A stretch of DNA of 64,000 nt from Megachile rotundata (Eukaryota; Arthropoda; Insecta; Hymenoptera; Megachilidae). Numbering within the stretch: the first letter of the stretch is position 1; the number at the start of each line of letters is the position of its first letter. The translations under genes were made by a program, and so were the position numbers. The stretch is taken from NCBI RefSeq assembly GCF_050947335.1, contig NW_027473318.1, positions 682,001 through 746,000 on the forward strand, read 5' to 3'. Below, one piece after another: positions 1 to 15,400 of the stretch. The notes under the pieces were generated by a model, which saw only the letters and a program-made list of their open reading frames with translations, had not been told where the DNA came from and did not search any database.

Positions 1-595
1 ACAATCATACAATCACAATCATACAATCACAATCATACAATCACAATCATACAATCACAATCATACAATCACAATCATACAATCGCAATCATACAATCAC
101 AATCATACTATCACAATCATACTATCACAATCATACAATCACAATCATACAATCACAATCATACAATCACAATCATACAACCACAATCATACAATCGCAA
201 TCATACATTCAAAATCATGCAATCACAATCATACAATCACAATCATGCTATCACAATCATACAATCAGAATCATACAATCACAATCATTCAATAACAATC
301 GTACAATCACAATCGTTCAATCACAATCGCACAACCACAATCAGACAATCACACTCATACAATCACAATCATACAATCACAATCATACAATCACAATCAT
401 AGCATCACAATCATACTTTCACAATCATACAATCACAATCATACAATCACAATCATACAATCACAGTCATACAATCACAATCATACAATCACAATCGTAC
501 TATCACAATCATACAATCACAATCATACAATCACAATCATACAATCACAATCATACAATCATAATGATACAATCACAATCATACAATCACAATCA
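1..595 (+). repeat. Partial HOR copy with cassette B, paralogous to 42,058-42,652
   Basis: Aligning base 1 with base 42,058 (offset 42,057) keeps the variant units in register: CGCAATC at 84 and 42,141, two successive TACTATC units, a CCACAATC unit near 181, CATTCAAAATCATGC, CATGCTATC, CAGAATC, CATTCAATAAC, CGTTC, then CATAGCATC and CATACTTTC. A few single-base differences are visible, for example ATAATGATAC near 571 against ATAATCATAC. Similarity stops near 595, where this copy continues with CAGTCATACAATCGCAAGC while the other enters the TCCC-type cluster. The window therefore begins inside an HOR copy, and the array must extend to the left. Confidence 0.85.
84..410 (+). repeat. Cassette B, copy 1 of 5
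   Basis: An ordered run of variant monomers: CGCAATC, two TACTATC units, CCACAATCATACAATCGC, CATTCAAAATCATGC, CATGCTATC, CAGAATC, CATTCAATAACAATCG, CGTTCAATC, CGCACAACCACAATCAGAC and CATAGCATC. The same order recurs near 42,141-42,467, 44,756-45,075, 52,365-52,680 and 59,925-60,240. It resembles cassette A but differs in carrying AATAAC, CGTTC and CAGAC instead of CTCAATCGC and CACAC, so the two probably share an ancestor. No function is visible. Confidence 0.85.
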
Positions 596-1047
596 TACAA
601 TCACAATCATACAATCACAGTCATACAATCGCAAGCATACAATCACAATCATACAATCTCAATCATACAATCACAATCATACAATCATAATCATACAATT
701 ACAGTCATACATCACAATCATACAATCACAATCATACAATCACAATCGTACTATCACAATCATACAATCACAATCATACAATCACAATCATACAATCACA
801 ATCATACAATCATAATCATACAATCACAATCATACAATCACAATCATACAATCACAATCATACGATCGCAAACATACAATCACAATCATACCATCACAAT
901 CATACAATCACAATCATACAATCATAATCATACAATTACAATCATACATCACAATCATACAATTACAATCATACATCACAATCATACAATCACATTCATA
1001 CAATCGCAATCATACAATCACAATCATACGATCGCAATCATACAATT

Positions 1048-1103
1048 ACAATCTCCCAAATACAATCTCCCAAATACAATCTCCCAACTACAATCTCCCA
1101 AAT
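1048..1103 (+). repeat. Cluster of four TCCC-class monomers
   Basis: Four consecutive 14-bp units of the diverged class: ACAATCTCCCAAAT at 1,048, 1,062 and 1,090, and ACAATCTCCCAACT at 1,076. They follow the usual lead-in of a CGCAATC unit and CATACAATT, and revert directly to consensus. This class differs from consensus at about five positions, all in the 8-base half, and is the most diverged monomer here. It recurs throughout in clusters of one to five, with ATATCCC, ATACCCC, CACCCAAAT, TCCCGAAT, TCCCAGAT and TCTGACAAAT sub-variants. Confidence 0.9.
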
Positions 1104-1486
1104 ACAATCATACAATCACAATCATACAATCACAATCATACAATCATAATCATACAATTACAATCATACATCACAATCATACAATCACAATCATACAATC
1201 GCAATCATACAATCACAATCATACAATCGCAATCATACAATTACAATCTCCCAAATACAATCTCCCAAATACAATCTCCCAAATACAATCATACAATCAC
1301 AATCATACAATCACAATCATACAATCACAATCATACAATCACAATCATACTATCACAATCATACAATCACAATCATACAATCACAATCATACAATCACAA
1401 TCATACAATCACAATCATACAATCACAATCATACAATCACAATCATACATTCAAAATCATGCAATCACAATCATACAATCACAATC

Positions 1487-1640
1487 ATGCAATCACAATC
1501 ATACAATTATAATCATACAATCACAATCATTCAATCACAATCGTACAATCTCAATCGCACAACCACAATCACACAATCACACTCATACAATCACAATCAT
1601 ACAATCACAATCATACAATCACAAAAATACAATCATAATC
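1487..1640 (+). repeat. Cassette A, first of 29 copies
   Basis: Ordered variants: CATGCAATC, CAATTATAATC, CATTCAATC, CGTACAATCTCAATCGCAC, CCACAATCACAC, CACTCATAC, usually followed by CACAAAAATAC. The core CGCACAACCAC (or CGCACAGCCAC) starts at 1556, 2129, 4071, 7769, 11259, 13591, 14947, 15757, 16833, 20057, 21482, 22306, 23354, 26467, 28994, 30070, 32654, 35516, 39006, 40596, 42986, 45881, 47417, 50560, 53539, 55104, 58148, 61043 and 62705. The copies at 30070, 32654, 55104 and 62705 have the G form (CAGCCAC), a subfamily marker. All copies share one orientation. This is the best single landmark for phasing the array. Confidence 0.9.
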
Positions 1641-3326
1641 ATACAATCACAATCATACAATCGCAATCATACAATCACAATCATACAATCATAATCATGC
1701 AATCACAATCATACGATCGCAATCATACAATCACAATCATACCATCACAATCATACAATCACAATCATACAATCATAATCATACAATTACAATCATACAT
1801 CACAATCATACAATCACAATCATACAATCGCAATCATACAATTACAATCTCCCAAATACAATCTCCCGAATACAATCTCCCAAATACAATCATACAATCA
1901 CAATCATACAATCAGAATCATACAATCACAATCATACTATCACAATCATACAATCACAATCATACAATCACAATCATACAATCACAATCATACAATCACA
2001 ATCATACAATCACAATCATACATTCAAAATCATGCAATCACAATCATACAATCACAATCATGCAATCACAATCATACAATTATAATCATACAATCACAAT
2101 CATTCAATCACAATCGTACAATCTCAATCGCACAACCACAATCACACAATCACACTCATACAATCACAATCATACAATCACAATCATACAATCGCAATCA
2201 TACAATTACAATATCCCAAATACAATCATACAATCACAATCATACAATCACAATCATAGAATCACAATCGTAAATTCACAATCATACAATCACAATCATA
2301 CAATCACAATCATACAATCACAATCATACAATCACAATCATACAATCACATTCATACAATCGCAAGCATACAATCACAATCATACAATCTCAATCATACA
2401 ATCACAATCATACAATCATAATCATACAATTACAATCATACGTCACAATCATACAATCACAATCATACAATCGCAATCATACAATTACAATATCCCAAAT
2501 ACAATCTCCCAAATACAATCATACAATCACAATCATACAATCACAATGATACAATCACAATCATACAATCACAATCATACAATCACAATCATACCATCGC
2601 ATTCATACAATCGCAATCATACAATCACAATCATACAATCGCAATCATACAATTACAATCTCCCAAATACAATCTCCCAAATACAATCACCCAAATACAA
2701 TCATACAATCACAATCATACAATCATAATCATACAATCACAATCATACAATCACAATCATACTTTCACAATCATACAATCACAATCATAAAATCACAAAA
2801 ATACAATCATAATCATACAATCACAATCATACAATCGCAATCATACAATTACAATCTCCCAAATACAATCTCCCGAATACAATCTCCCAAATACAATCGT
2901 ACAATCACAATCATACAATCACAATCATACAATCACAATCATACAATCACAATCATACTATCACAATCATACAATCACAATCATACAATCACAATCATAC
3001 AATCACAATCATACAATCACAATCATACAATCACAATCATACATTCAAAATCATGCAATCACAATCATACAATCACAATCATGCAATCACAATCATACAA
3101 TTATAATCATACAATCACAATCATTCAATCACAATCATACAATCACAATCATACAATCGCAATCATACAATCACAATCATACAATCACAATCATACAATC
3201 ACAATCATACAACCACAATCAGGCAATCACAATCATACAATCACAATCATACAATCACAATTATGCAATCACAAACATACAATCGCAATCATACAATCGC
3301 AATCATACAATCACAATCATACAATC

Positions 3327-3420
3327 ATGATCATACAATCACAATCATACGATCGCAATCATACAATCACAATCATACCATCACAATCATACAATCACAA
3401 TCATACAATCATAATCATAC
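3327..3420 (+). repeat. Cassette C, first of 18 copies (CATGATCATAC plus CGATCGC)
   Basis: The marker ATGATCATAC is followed within about 20 bases by ACGATCGCAATC, then CATACCATC and CATAATC. ATGATCAT is an 8-base palindrome and CGATCG is a 6-base palindrome. Marker starts: 3327, 6369, 7053, 9831, 10515, 12804, 18643, 19327, 25053, 25737, 28012, 34786, 36377, 39881, 41430, 46687, 49900 and 57488. In several L copies the cassette appears twice, 684 bp apart (6369/7053, 9831/10515, 18643/19327, 25053/25737), showing an internal duplication that predates the duplication of the larger unit. Confidence 0.88.
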
Positions 3421-4744
3421 AATTACAATCATACATCACAATCATACAATTACAATCATACATTACAATCATACAATCACAATCGTACAATCGCAATCAT
3501 ACAATCACAATCATACGATCGCAATCATACAATTACAATCTCCCAAATACAATCTCCCAAATACAATCTCCCAACTACAATCTCCCAAATACAATCATAC
3601 AATCACAATCATACAATCACAATCATACAATCATAATCATACAATTACAATCATACATCACAATCATACAATCACAATCATACAATCGCAATCATACAAT
3701 CACAATCATACAATCGCAATCATACAATTACAATCTCCCAAATACAATCTCCCAAATACAATCTCCCAAATACAATCATACAATCACAATCATACAATCA
3801 CAATCATACAATCACAATCATACAATCACAATCATACAATCACAATCATACTATCACAATCATACAATCACAATCATACAATCACAATCATACAATCACA
3901 ATCATACAATCACAATCATACAATCACAATCATACAATCACAATCATACAATCACAATCATACATTCAAAATCATGCAATCACAATCATACAATCACAAT
4001 CATGCAATCACAATCATACAATTATAATCATACAATCACAATCATTCAATCACAATCGTACAATCTCAATCGCACAACCACAATCACACAATCACACTCA
4101 TACAATCACAATCATACAATCACAATCATACAATCACAAAAATACAATCATAATCATACAATCACAATCATACAATCGCAATCATACAATCACAATCATA
4201 CAATCATAATCATGCAATCACAATCATACGATCGCAATCATACAATCACAATCATACCATCACAATCATACAATCACAATCATACAATCATAATCATACA
4301 ATTACAATCATACATCACAATCATACAATCACAATCATACAATCGCAATCATACAATCACAATCATACAATCATAATCATACAATTACAATCATACATCA
4401 CAATCATACAATCACAATCATACAAACGCAATCATACAATCACAATCATACAATCACAATCATACAATCACAATCATACAATCACAATCATACAATCACA
4501 ATCATACAATCACAATCATACAATCACAATCATACAATCACAATCATACAATCACAATCATACAATCACAATCATACAATCACAATCATACAATCACAAT
4601 CATACTATCTCAATCATACAATCACAATCATACAATCACAATCATACAATCACAATCATACAATCACAATCATACAATCACAATCATACAATCACAATCA
4701 TACAATCACAATCATACAATCACAATCATACAATCACAATCATA

Positions 4745-7700
4745 CGTTCAAAATCATGCAATCACAATCATACAATCACAATCATACAATCACAATCATA
4801 CAATCACAATCATACAATCACAATCATACAATCACAATCATACAATCACAATCATACAATCACAATCATACAACCACAATCAGACAATCGCAAGCATACA
4901 ATCACAATCATACAATCTCAATTATACAATCACAATCATACAATCACAATCATACAATCATAATCATACAATTACAATCATACATCACAATCATACAATC
5001 ACAATCACACAATCACAATCATACTTTCACAATCATACTATCACAATCATACAATCACAATCATACAATCACAATCATACAATCACAATCATACAATCAC
5101 AATCATACAATCACAATCATACAATCACAATCATACAATCACATTCATACAATCGCAAGCATACAATCACAATCATACAATCTCAATCATACAATCACAA
5201 TCATACAATCATAATCATACAATTACAATCATACATCACAATCATACAATCACAATCATACAATCACAATCATACAATTACAATATCCCAAATACAATCT
5301 CCCAAATACAATCATACAATCACAATCATACAATCGCATTCATACAATCGCAATCATACAATCACAATCATACAATCGCAATCATACAATCGCAATCATA
5401 CAATCACAATCATACAATCATAATCATGCAATCACAATCATACGATCGCAATCATACAATCATAATCATACAATTACAATCATACAATCACAATCATACA
5501 ATCATAATCATACAATTACAATCATACATCAGAATCATACAATCACAATCATACAATCGCAATCATACAATCACAATCATACAATCGCAATCATACAATT
5601 ACAATCTCCCAAATACAATCTCCCGAATACAATCTCCCAAATGCAATCATACAATCACAATCATACAATCACAGCATACAATCACAATCATACTATCACA
5701 ATCATACAATCACAATCATACAATCAGAATCATACAATCACAATCATACAATCACAATCATACAATCACAATCATACAATCATAATCATACAATCACAAT
5801 CATACAATCACAATCATACAATCACAATCATACTATCACAATAATACAATCACAATCATACAATCACAATCAGACAATCACAATCATACAATCACAATCA
5901 TACAATCACAATCATACAATCACAATCATACAATCACAATCATACAATCACAATCATACAATCACAATCATACAATCACAATCATACAATCACAAAAATA
6001 CAATCATAATCATACAATCACAATCATACAATCGCAATCATACAATCACAATCATACAATCATAATCATGCAATCACAATCATACGATCGCAATCATACA
6101 ATCACAATCATACCATCACAATCATACAATCACAATCATACAATCATAATCATACAATTACAATCATACATCACAATCATACAATCACAATCATACAATC
6201 GCAATCATACAATCACAATCATACAATCACAATCATACAATCACAATCATACAACCACAATCAGACAATCACAATCATATAATCACAATCATACAATCAC
6301 AATTATGCAATCACAATCATACAATCGCATTCATACAATCGCAATCATACAATCACAATCATACAATCATGATCATACAATCACAATCATACGATCGCAA
6401 TCATACAATCACAATCATACCATCACAATCATACAATCACAATCATACAATCATAATCATACAATTACAATCATACATCACAATCATACAATTACAATCA
6501 TACATCACAATCATACAATCACAATCATACAATCGCAATCATACAATCACAATCATACAATCGCAATCATACAATTACAATCTCCCAAATACAATCTCCC
6601 GAATACAATCTCCCAAATACAATCGTACAATCACAATCATACAATCACAATCATACAATCACAATCATACAATCACAATCATACTATCACAATCATACAA
6701 TCACAATCATACAATCACAATCATACAATCACAATCATACAATCACAATCATACAATCACAATCATACATTCAAAATCATGCAATCACAATCATACAATC
6801 ACAATCATGCAATCACAATCATACAATTATAATCATACAATCACAATCATTCAATCACAATCATACAATCACAATCATACAATCGCAATCATACAATCAC
6901 AATCATACAATCACAATCATACAATCACAATCATACAACCACAATCAGGCAATCACAATCATACAATCACAATCATACAGTCACAATTATGCAATCACAA
7001 TCATACAATCGCAATCATACAATCGCAATCATACAATCACAATCATACAATCATGATCATACAATCACAATCATACGATCGCAATCATACAATCACAATC
7101 ATACCATCACAATCATACAATCACAATCATACAATCATAATCATACAATTACAATCATACATCACAATCATACAATTACAATCATACATTACAATCATAC
7201 AATCACAATCGTACAATCGCAATCATACAATCACAATCATACGATCGCAATCATACAATTACAATCTCCCAAATACAATCTCCCAAATACAATCTCCCAA
7301 CTACAATCTCCCAAATACAATCATACAATCACAATCATACAATCACAATCATACAATCATAATCATACAATTACAATCATACATCACAATCATACAATCA
7401 CAATCATACAATCGCAATCATACAATCACAATCATACAATCGCAATCATACAATTACAATCTCCCAAATACAATCTCCCAAATACAATCATACAATCACA
7501 ATCATACAATCACAATCATACAATCACAATCATACAATCACAATCATACTATCACAATCATACAATCACAATCATACAATCACAATCATACAATCACAAT
7601 CATACAATCACAATCATACAATCACAATCATACAATCACAATCATACAATCACAATCATACATTCAAAATCATGCAATCACAATCATACAATCACAATCA

Positions 7701-8066
7701 TGCAATCACAATCATACAATTATAATCATACAATCACAATCATTCAATCACAATCGTACAATCTCAATCGCACAACCACAATCACACAATCACACTCATA
7801 CAATCACAATCATACAATCACAATCATACAATCACAAAAATACAATCATAATCATACAATCACAATCATACAATCGCAATCATACAATCACAATCATACA
7901 ATCACAATCATACAATCACAATCATACTATCTCAATCATACAATCACAATCATACAATCACAATCATACAATCACAATCATACAATCACAATCATACAAT
8001 CACAATCATACAATCACAATCATACAATCACAATCATACAATCACATTCATACAATCACAATCATA
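4745..8066 (+). repeat. HOR copy L1 (about 3.3 kb)
   Basis: It starts at the CGTTCAAAATCATGC junction at 4,745; the same junction at 8,067 opens the next copy, so L1 and L2 abut. It contains the rare ACAGCATAC 13-bp unit at 5,672, cassette C at 6,369 and 7,053, the CATACATTACAATC marker at 7,187 and cassette A at 7,769. Against L2 the offset is 3,322, then 3,308 near 5.4-5.7 kb, then 3,462 from about 6.07 kb. The last step reflects 154 bp (11 monomers) missing here. It diverges from L2 after about 7.88 kb. Confidence 0.8.
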
Positions 8067-11000
8067 CGTTCAAAATCATGCAATCACAATCATACAATCA
8101 CAATCATACAATCACAATCATACAATCACAATCATACAATCACAATCATACAATCACAATCATACAATCACAATCATACAATCACAATCATACAACCACA
8201 ATCAGACAATCGCAAGCATACAATCACAATCATACAATCTCAATCATACAATCACAATCATACAATCACAATCATACAATCATAATCATACAATTACAAT
8301 CATACATCACAATCATACAATCACAATCACACAATCACAATCATACTTTCACAATCATACTATCACAATCATACAATCACAATCATACAATCACAATCAT
8401 ACAATCACAATCATACAATCACAATCATACAATCACAATCATACAGTCACATTCATACAATCGCAAGCATACAATCACAATCATACAATCTCAATCATAC
8501 AATCACAATCATACAATCATAATCATACAATTACAATCATACATCACAATCATACAATCACAATCATACAATCGCAATCATACAATTACAATATCCCAAA
8601 TACAATCTCCCAAATACAATCATACAATCACAATCATACAATCGCATTCATACAATCGCAATCATACAATCACAATCATACAATCGCTATCATACAATCG
8701 CAATCATACAATCACAATCATACAATCATAATCATGCAATCACAATCATACGATCGCAATCATACAATCATAATCATACAATTACAATCATACAATCACA
8801 ATCATACAATCATAATCATACAATTACAATCATACATCAGAATCATACAATCACAATCATACAATCGCAATCATACAATCACAATCATACAATCACAATC
8901 ATACAATTACAATCTCCCAAATACAATCTCCCGAATACAATCTCCCAAATACAATCATACAATCACAATCATACAATCACAGCATACAATCACAATCATA
9001 CTATCACAATCATACAATCACAATCATACAATCAGAATCATACAATCACAATCATACAATCACAATCATACAATCACAATCATACAATCACAATCATACA
9101 ATCGCATTCATACAATCGCAATCATACAATCACAATCATACAATCGCAATCATACAATTACAATCTCCCAAATACAATCTCCCAAACACAATCACCCAAA
9201 TACAATCATACAATCACAATCATACAATCATAATCATACAATCACAATCATACAATCACAATCATACAATCACAATCATACTATCACAATAATACAATCA
9301 CAATCATACAATCACAATCAGACAATCACAATCATACAATCACAATCATACAATCACAATCATACAATCACAATCATACAATCACAATCATACAATCACA
9401 ATCATACAATCACAATCATACAATCACAATCATACAATCACAATCATACAATCACAAAAATACAATCATAATCATACAATCACAATCATACAATCGCAAT
9501 CATACAATCACAATCATACAATCATAATCATGCAATCACAATCATACGATCGCAATCATACAATCACAATCATACCATCACAATCATACAATCACAATCA
9601 TACAATCATAATCATACAATTACAATCATACATCACAATCATACAATCACAATCATACAATCGCAATCATACAATCACAATCATACAATCACAATCATAC
9701 AATCACAATCATACAACCACAATCAGACAATCACAATCATATAATCACAATCATACAATCACAATTATGCAATCACAATCATACAATCGCATTCATACAA
9801 TCGCAATCATACAATCACAATCATACAATCATGATCATACAATCACAATCATACGATCGCAATCATACAATCACAATCATACCATCACAATCATACAATC
9901 ACAATCATACAATCATAATCATACAATTACAATCATACATCACAATCATACAATTACAATCATACATCACAATCATACAATCACAATCATACAATCGCAA
10001 TCATACAATCACAATCATACAATCGCAATCATACAATTACAATCTCCCAAATACAATCTCCCGAATACAATCTCCCAAATACAATCGTACAATCACAATC
10101 ATACAATCACAATCATACAATCACAATCATACAATCACAATCATACTATCACAATCATACAATCACAATCATACAATCACAATCATACAATCACAATCAT
10201 ACAATCACAATCATACAGTCACAATCATACATTCAAAATCATGCAATCACAATCATACAATCACAATCATGCAATCACAATCATACAATTATAATCATAC
10301 AATCACAATCATTCAATCACAATCATACAATCACAATCATACAATCGCAATCATACAATCACAATCATACAATCACAATCATACAATCACAATCATACAA
10401 CCACAATCAGGCAATCACAATCATACAATCACAATCATACAATCACAATTATGCAATCACAATCATACAATCGCAATCATACAATCGCAATCATACAATC
10501 ACAATCATACAATCATGATCATACAATCACAATCATACGATCGCAATCATACAATCACAATCATACCATCACAATCATACAATCACAATCATACAATCAT
10601 AATCATACAATTACAATCATACATCACAATCATACAATTACAATCATACATTACAATCATACAATCACAATCGTACAATCGCAATCATACAATCACAATC
10701 ATACGATCGCAATCATACAATTACAATCTCCCAAATACAATCTCCCAAATACAATCTCCCAACTACAATCTCCCAAATACAATCATACAATCACAATCAT
10801 ACAATCACAATCATACAATCATAATCATACAATTACAATCATACATCACAATCATACAATCACAATCATACAATCGCAATCATACAATCACAATCATACA
10901 ATCGCAATCATACAATTACAATCTCCCAAATACAATCTCCCAAATACAATCATACAATCACAATCGTACAATCACAATCATACAATCACAATCATACAAT

Positions 11001-12420
11001 CACAATCATACTATCACAATCATACAATCACAATCATACAATCACAATCATACAATCACAATCATACAATCACAATCATACAATCACAATCATACAATCA
11101 CAATCATACAATCACAATCATACAATCACAATCATACAATCACAATCATACGTTCAAAATCATGCAATCACAATCATACAATCACAATCATGCAATCACA
11201 ATCATACAATTATAATCATACAATCACAATCATTCAATCACAATCGTACAATCTCAATCGCACAACCACAATCACACAATCACACTCATACAATCACAAT
11301 CATACAATCACAATCATACAATCACAAAAATACAATCATAATCATACAATCACAATCATACAATCGCAATCATACAATCACAATCATACAATCATAATCA
11401 TGCAATCACAATCATACGATCGCAATCATACAATCACAATCATACCATCACAATCATACAATCACAATCATACAATCATAATCATACAATTACAATCATA
11501 CATCACAATCATACAATCACAATCATACAATCGCAATCATACAATCACAATCATACAATCATAATCATACAATTACAATCATACATCACAATCATACAAT
11601 CACAATCATACAAACGCAATCATACAATCACAATCATACAATCACAATCATACAATCACAATCGTACAATCACAATCATACAATCACAATCATACAATCA
11701 CAATCATACAATCACAATCATACAATCACAATCATACAATCACAATCATACAATCACAATCATACAATCACAATCATACAATCACAATCATACAATCACA
11801 ATCATACTATCTCAATCATACAATCACAATCATACAATCATAATCATACAATTACAATCATACATCACAATCATACAATCACAATCATACAATCGCAATC
11901 ATACAATTACAATATCCCAAATACAATCTCCCAAATACAATCATACAATCACAATCATACAATCGCATTCATACAATCGCAATCATACAATCACAATCAT
12001 ACAATCGCAATCATACAATCGCAATCATACAATCACAATCATACAATCATAATCATGCAATCACAATCATACAATCACAATCATACAATCACAATCATAC
12101 AATCGCATTCATACAATCGCAATCATACAATCACAATCATACAATCGCAATCATACAATTACAATCTCCCAAATACAATCTCCCAAATACAATCACCCAA
12201 ATACAATCATACAATCACAATCATACAATCATAATCATACAATCACAATCATACAATCACAATCATACAATCACAATCATACTATCACAATAATACAATC
12301 ACAATCATACAATCACAATCAGACAATCACAATCATACAATCACAATCATACAATCACAATCATACAATCACAATCATACAATCACAATCATACAATCAC
12401 AATCATACAATCACAATCAT
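8067..12420 (+). repeat. HOR copy L2, near-identical to 16,879-21,205
   Basis: It opens with CGTTCAAAATCATGC at 8,067. Variant markers match L3 at a constant offset of 8,812: CGTTC 8,067/16,879, ACAGCATAC 8,980/17,792, cassette C 9,831/18,643, CATACATTAC 10,649/19,461, CGTAC 10,966/19,778. Between about 11.02 and 11.15 kb the offset falls to 8,798, one 14-bp unit fewer in L3, and then holds to about 12,420. Beyond that L2 continues with CACAAAAATAC whereas L3 continues with CATTCAACATC. Single-base differences are few, so the duplication is young relative to monomer divergence. Confidence 0.85.
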
Positions 12421-15400
12421 ACAATCACAAAAATACAATCATAATCATACAATCACAATCATACAATCGCAATCATACAATCACAATCATACAATCATAA
12501 TCATGCAATCACAATCATACGATCGCAATCATACAATCACAATCATACCATCACAATCATACAATCACAATCATACAATCATAATCATACAATTACAATC
12601 ATACATCACAATCATACAATCACAATCATACAATCGCAATCATACAATCACAATCATACAATCACAATCATACAATCACAATCATACAACCACAATCAGA
12701 CAATCACAATCATATAATCACAATCATACAATCACAATTATGCAATCACAATCATACAATCGCATTCATACAATCGCAATCATACAATCACAATCATACA
12801 ATCATGATCATACAATCACAATCATACGATCGCAATCATACAATCACAATCATACCATCACAATCATACAATCACAATCATACAATCATAATCATACAAT
12901 TACAATCATACATCACAATCATACAATTACAATCATACATCACAATCATACAATCACAATCATACAATCGCAATCATACAATCACAATCATACAATCGCA
13001 ATCATACAATAACAATCTCCCAAATACAATCTCCCAAATACAATCTCCCAACTACAATCTCCCAAATACAATCATACAATCACAATCATACAATCACAAT
13101 CATACAATCATAATCATACAATTACAATCATACAATCACAATCATATAATCACAATCATACTATCACAATCATACAATCACAATCATACAATCACAATCA
13201 TACAATCACAATCAGACAATCACAATCATACAATCACAATCATACAATCACAATCATACAATCACAATCATACAATCACAATCATACAATCACAATCATA
13301 CAATCACAATCATACATTCAACATCATGCAATCACAATCATACAATCACAATCATACAATCACAATCATACAATCACAATCATACTATCACAATCATACA
13401 ATCACAATCATACAATCACAATCATACAATCACAATCATACAATCACAATCATACAATCACAATCATACAATCACAATCATACATTCAAAATCATGCAAT
13501 CACAATCATACAATCACAATCATGCAATCACAATCATACAATTATAATCATACAATCACAATCATTCAATCACAATCGTACAATCTCAATCGCACAACCA
13601 CAATCACACAATCACACTCATACAATCACAATCATACAATCACAATCATACAATCACAAAAATACAATCATAATCATACAATCACAATCATACAATCGCA
13701 ATCATACAATCACAATCATACAATCATAATCATGCAATCACAATCATACGATCGCAATCATACAATCACAATCATACCATCACAATCATACAATCACAAT
13801 CATACAATCATAATCATACAATTACAATCATACATCACAATCATACAATCACAATCATACAATCGCAATCATACAATCACAATCATACAATCATAATCAT
13901 ACAATTACAATCATACATCACAATCATACAATCACAATCATACAAACGCAATCATACAATCACAATCATACAATCACAATCATACAATCACAATCATACA
14001 ATCACAATCATACAATCACAATCATACAATCACAATCATACAATCACAATCATACAATCACAATCATACAATCACAATCATACAATCACAATCATACAAT
14101 CACAATCATACAATCACAATCATACTATCTCAATCATACAATCACAATCATACAATCACAATCATACAATCACAATCATACAATCACAATCATACAATCA
14201 CAATCATACAATCACAATCATACAATCACAATCATACAATCACAATCATACTATCTCAATCATACAATCACAATCATACAATCACAATCATACATTCAAA
14301 ATCATGCAATCACAATCATACAATCGCAATCATACAATCACAATCATACAATCGCAATCATACAATTACAATCTCCCAAATACAATCTCCCAAATACAAT
14401 CTCCCAACTACAATCTCCCAAATACAATCATACAATCACAATCATACAATCACAATCATACAATCATAATCATACAATTACAATCATACAATCACAATCA
14501 TATAATCACAATCATACTATCACAATCATACAATCACAATCATACAATCACAATCATACAATCACAATCAGACAATCACAATCATACAATCACAATCATA
14601 CAATCACAATCATACAATCACAATCATACAATCACAATCATACAATCACAATCATACAATCACAATCATACATTCAACATCATGCAATCACAATCATACA
14701 ATCACAATCATACAATCACAATCATACAATCACAATCATACTATCACAATCATACAATCACAATCATACAATCACAATCATACAATCACAATCATACAAT
14801 CACAATCATACAATCACAATCATACAATCACAATCATACATTCAAAATCATGCAATCACAATCATACAATCACAATCATGCAATCACAATCATACAATTA
14901 TAATCATACAATCACAATCATTCAATCACAATCGTACAATCTCAATCGCACAACCACAATCACACAATCACACTCATACAATCACAATCATACAATCACA
15001 ATCATACAATCACAAAAATACAATCATAATCATACAATCACAATCATACAATCGCAATCATACAATCACAATCATACAATCATAATCATGCAATCACAAT
15101 CATACGATCGCAATCATACAATCACAATCATACCATCACAATCATACAATCACAATCATACAATCATAATCATACAATTACAATCATACATCACAATCAT
15201 ACAATCACAATCATACAATCGCAATCATACAATCACAATCATACAATCATAATCATACAATTACAATCATACATCACAATCATACAATCACAATCATACA
15301 AACGCAATCATACAATCACAATCATACAATCACAATCATACAATCACAATCATACAATCACAATCATACAATCACAATCATACAATCACAATCATACAAT

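Larger units (their letters stand above)
596..4744 (+). repeat. Mosaic HOR segment (L0)
   Basis: A variant-rich stretch with cassette A markers at 1,556, 2,129 and 4,071 and TCCC clusters near 1,048, 1,243, 1,848, 2,213, 2,490, 2,652, 2,853, 3,537 and 3,735. The part around 960-1,800 resembles 3,470-4,300 at an offset of about 2.5 kb. Its right part (from about 3,081) aligns with the L1 copy at an offset of 3,726 and contains the first CATACATTACAATC marker at 3,461 and a cassette C at 3,327. The left part, up to about 3.0 kb, matches no single downstream copy along its full length that I could find, so it looks like a patchwork of recombined segments. Confidence 0.7.

Noticed and set aside
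1048..1103. CRISPR-like array, because TCCC clusters and variant blocks recur at intervals
   Set aside because: The intervening sequence is the same satellite rather than unique spacers, spacings are irregular in CRISPR terms, and there are no cas genes or leader.
3327..3360. Palindromes ATGATCAT and CGATCG as an operator or recombination site
   Set aside because: They are short, arise by one or two changes from the monomer, and recur only as part of cassettes copied with the HOR. Nothing indicates a site-specific function.
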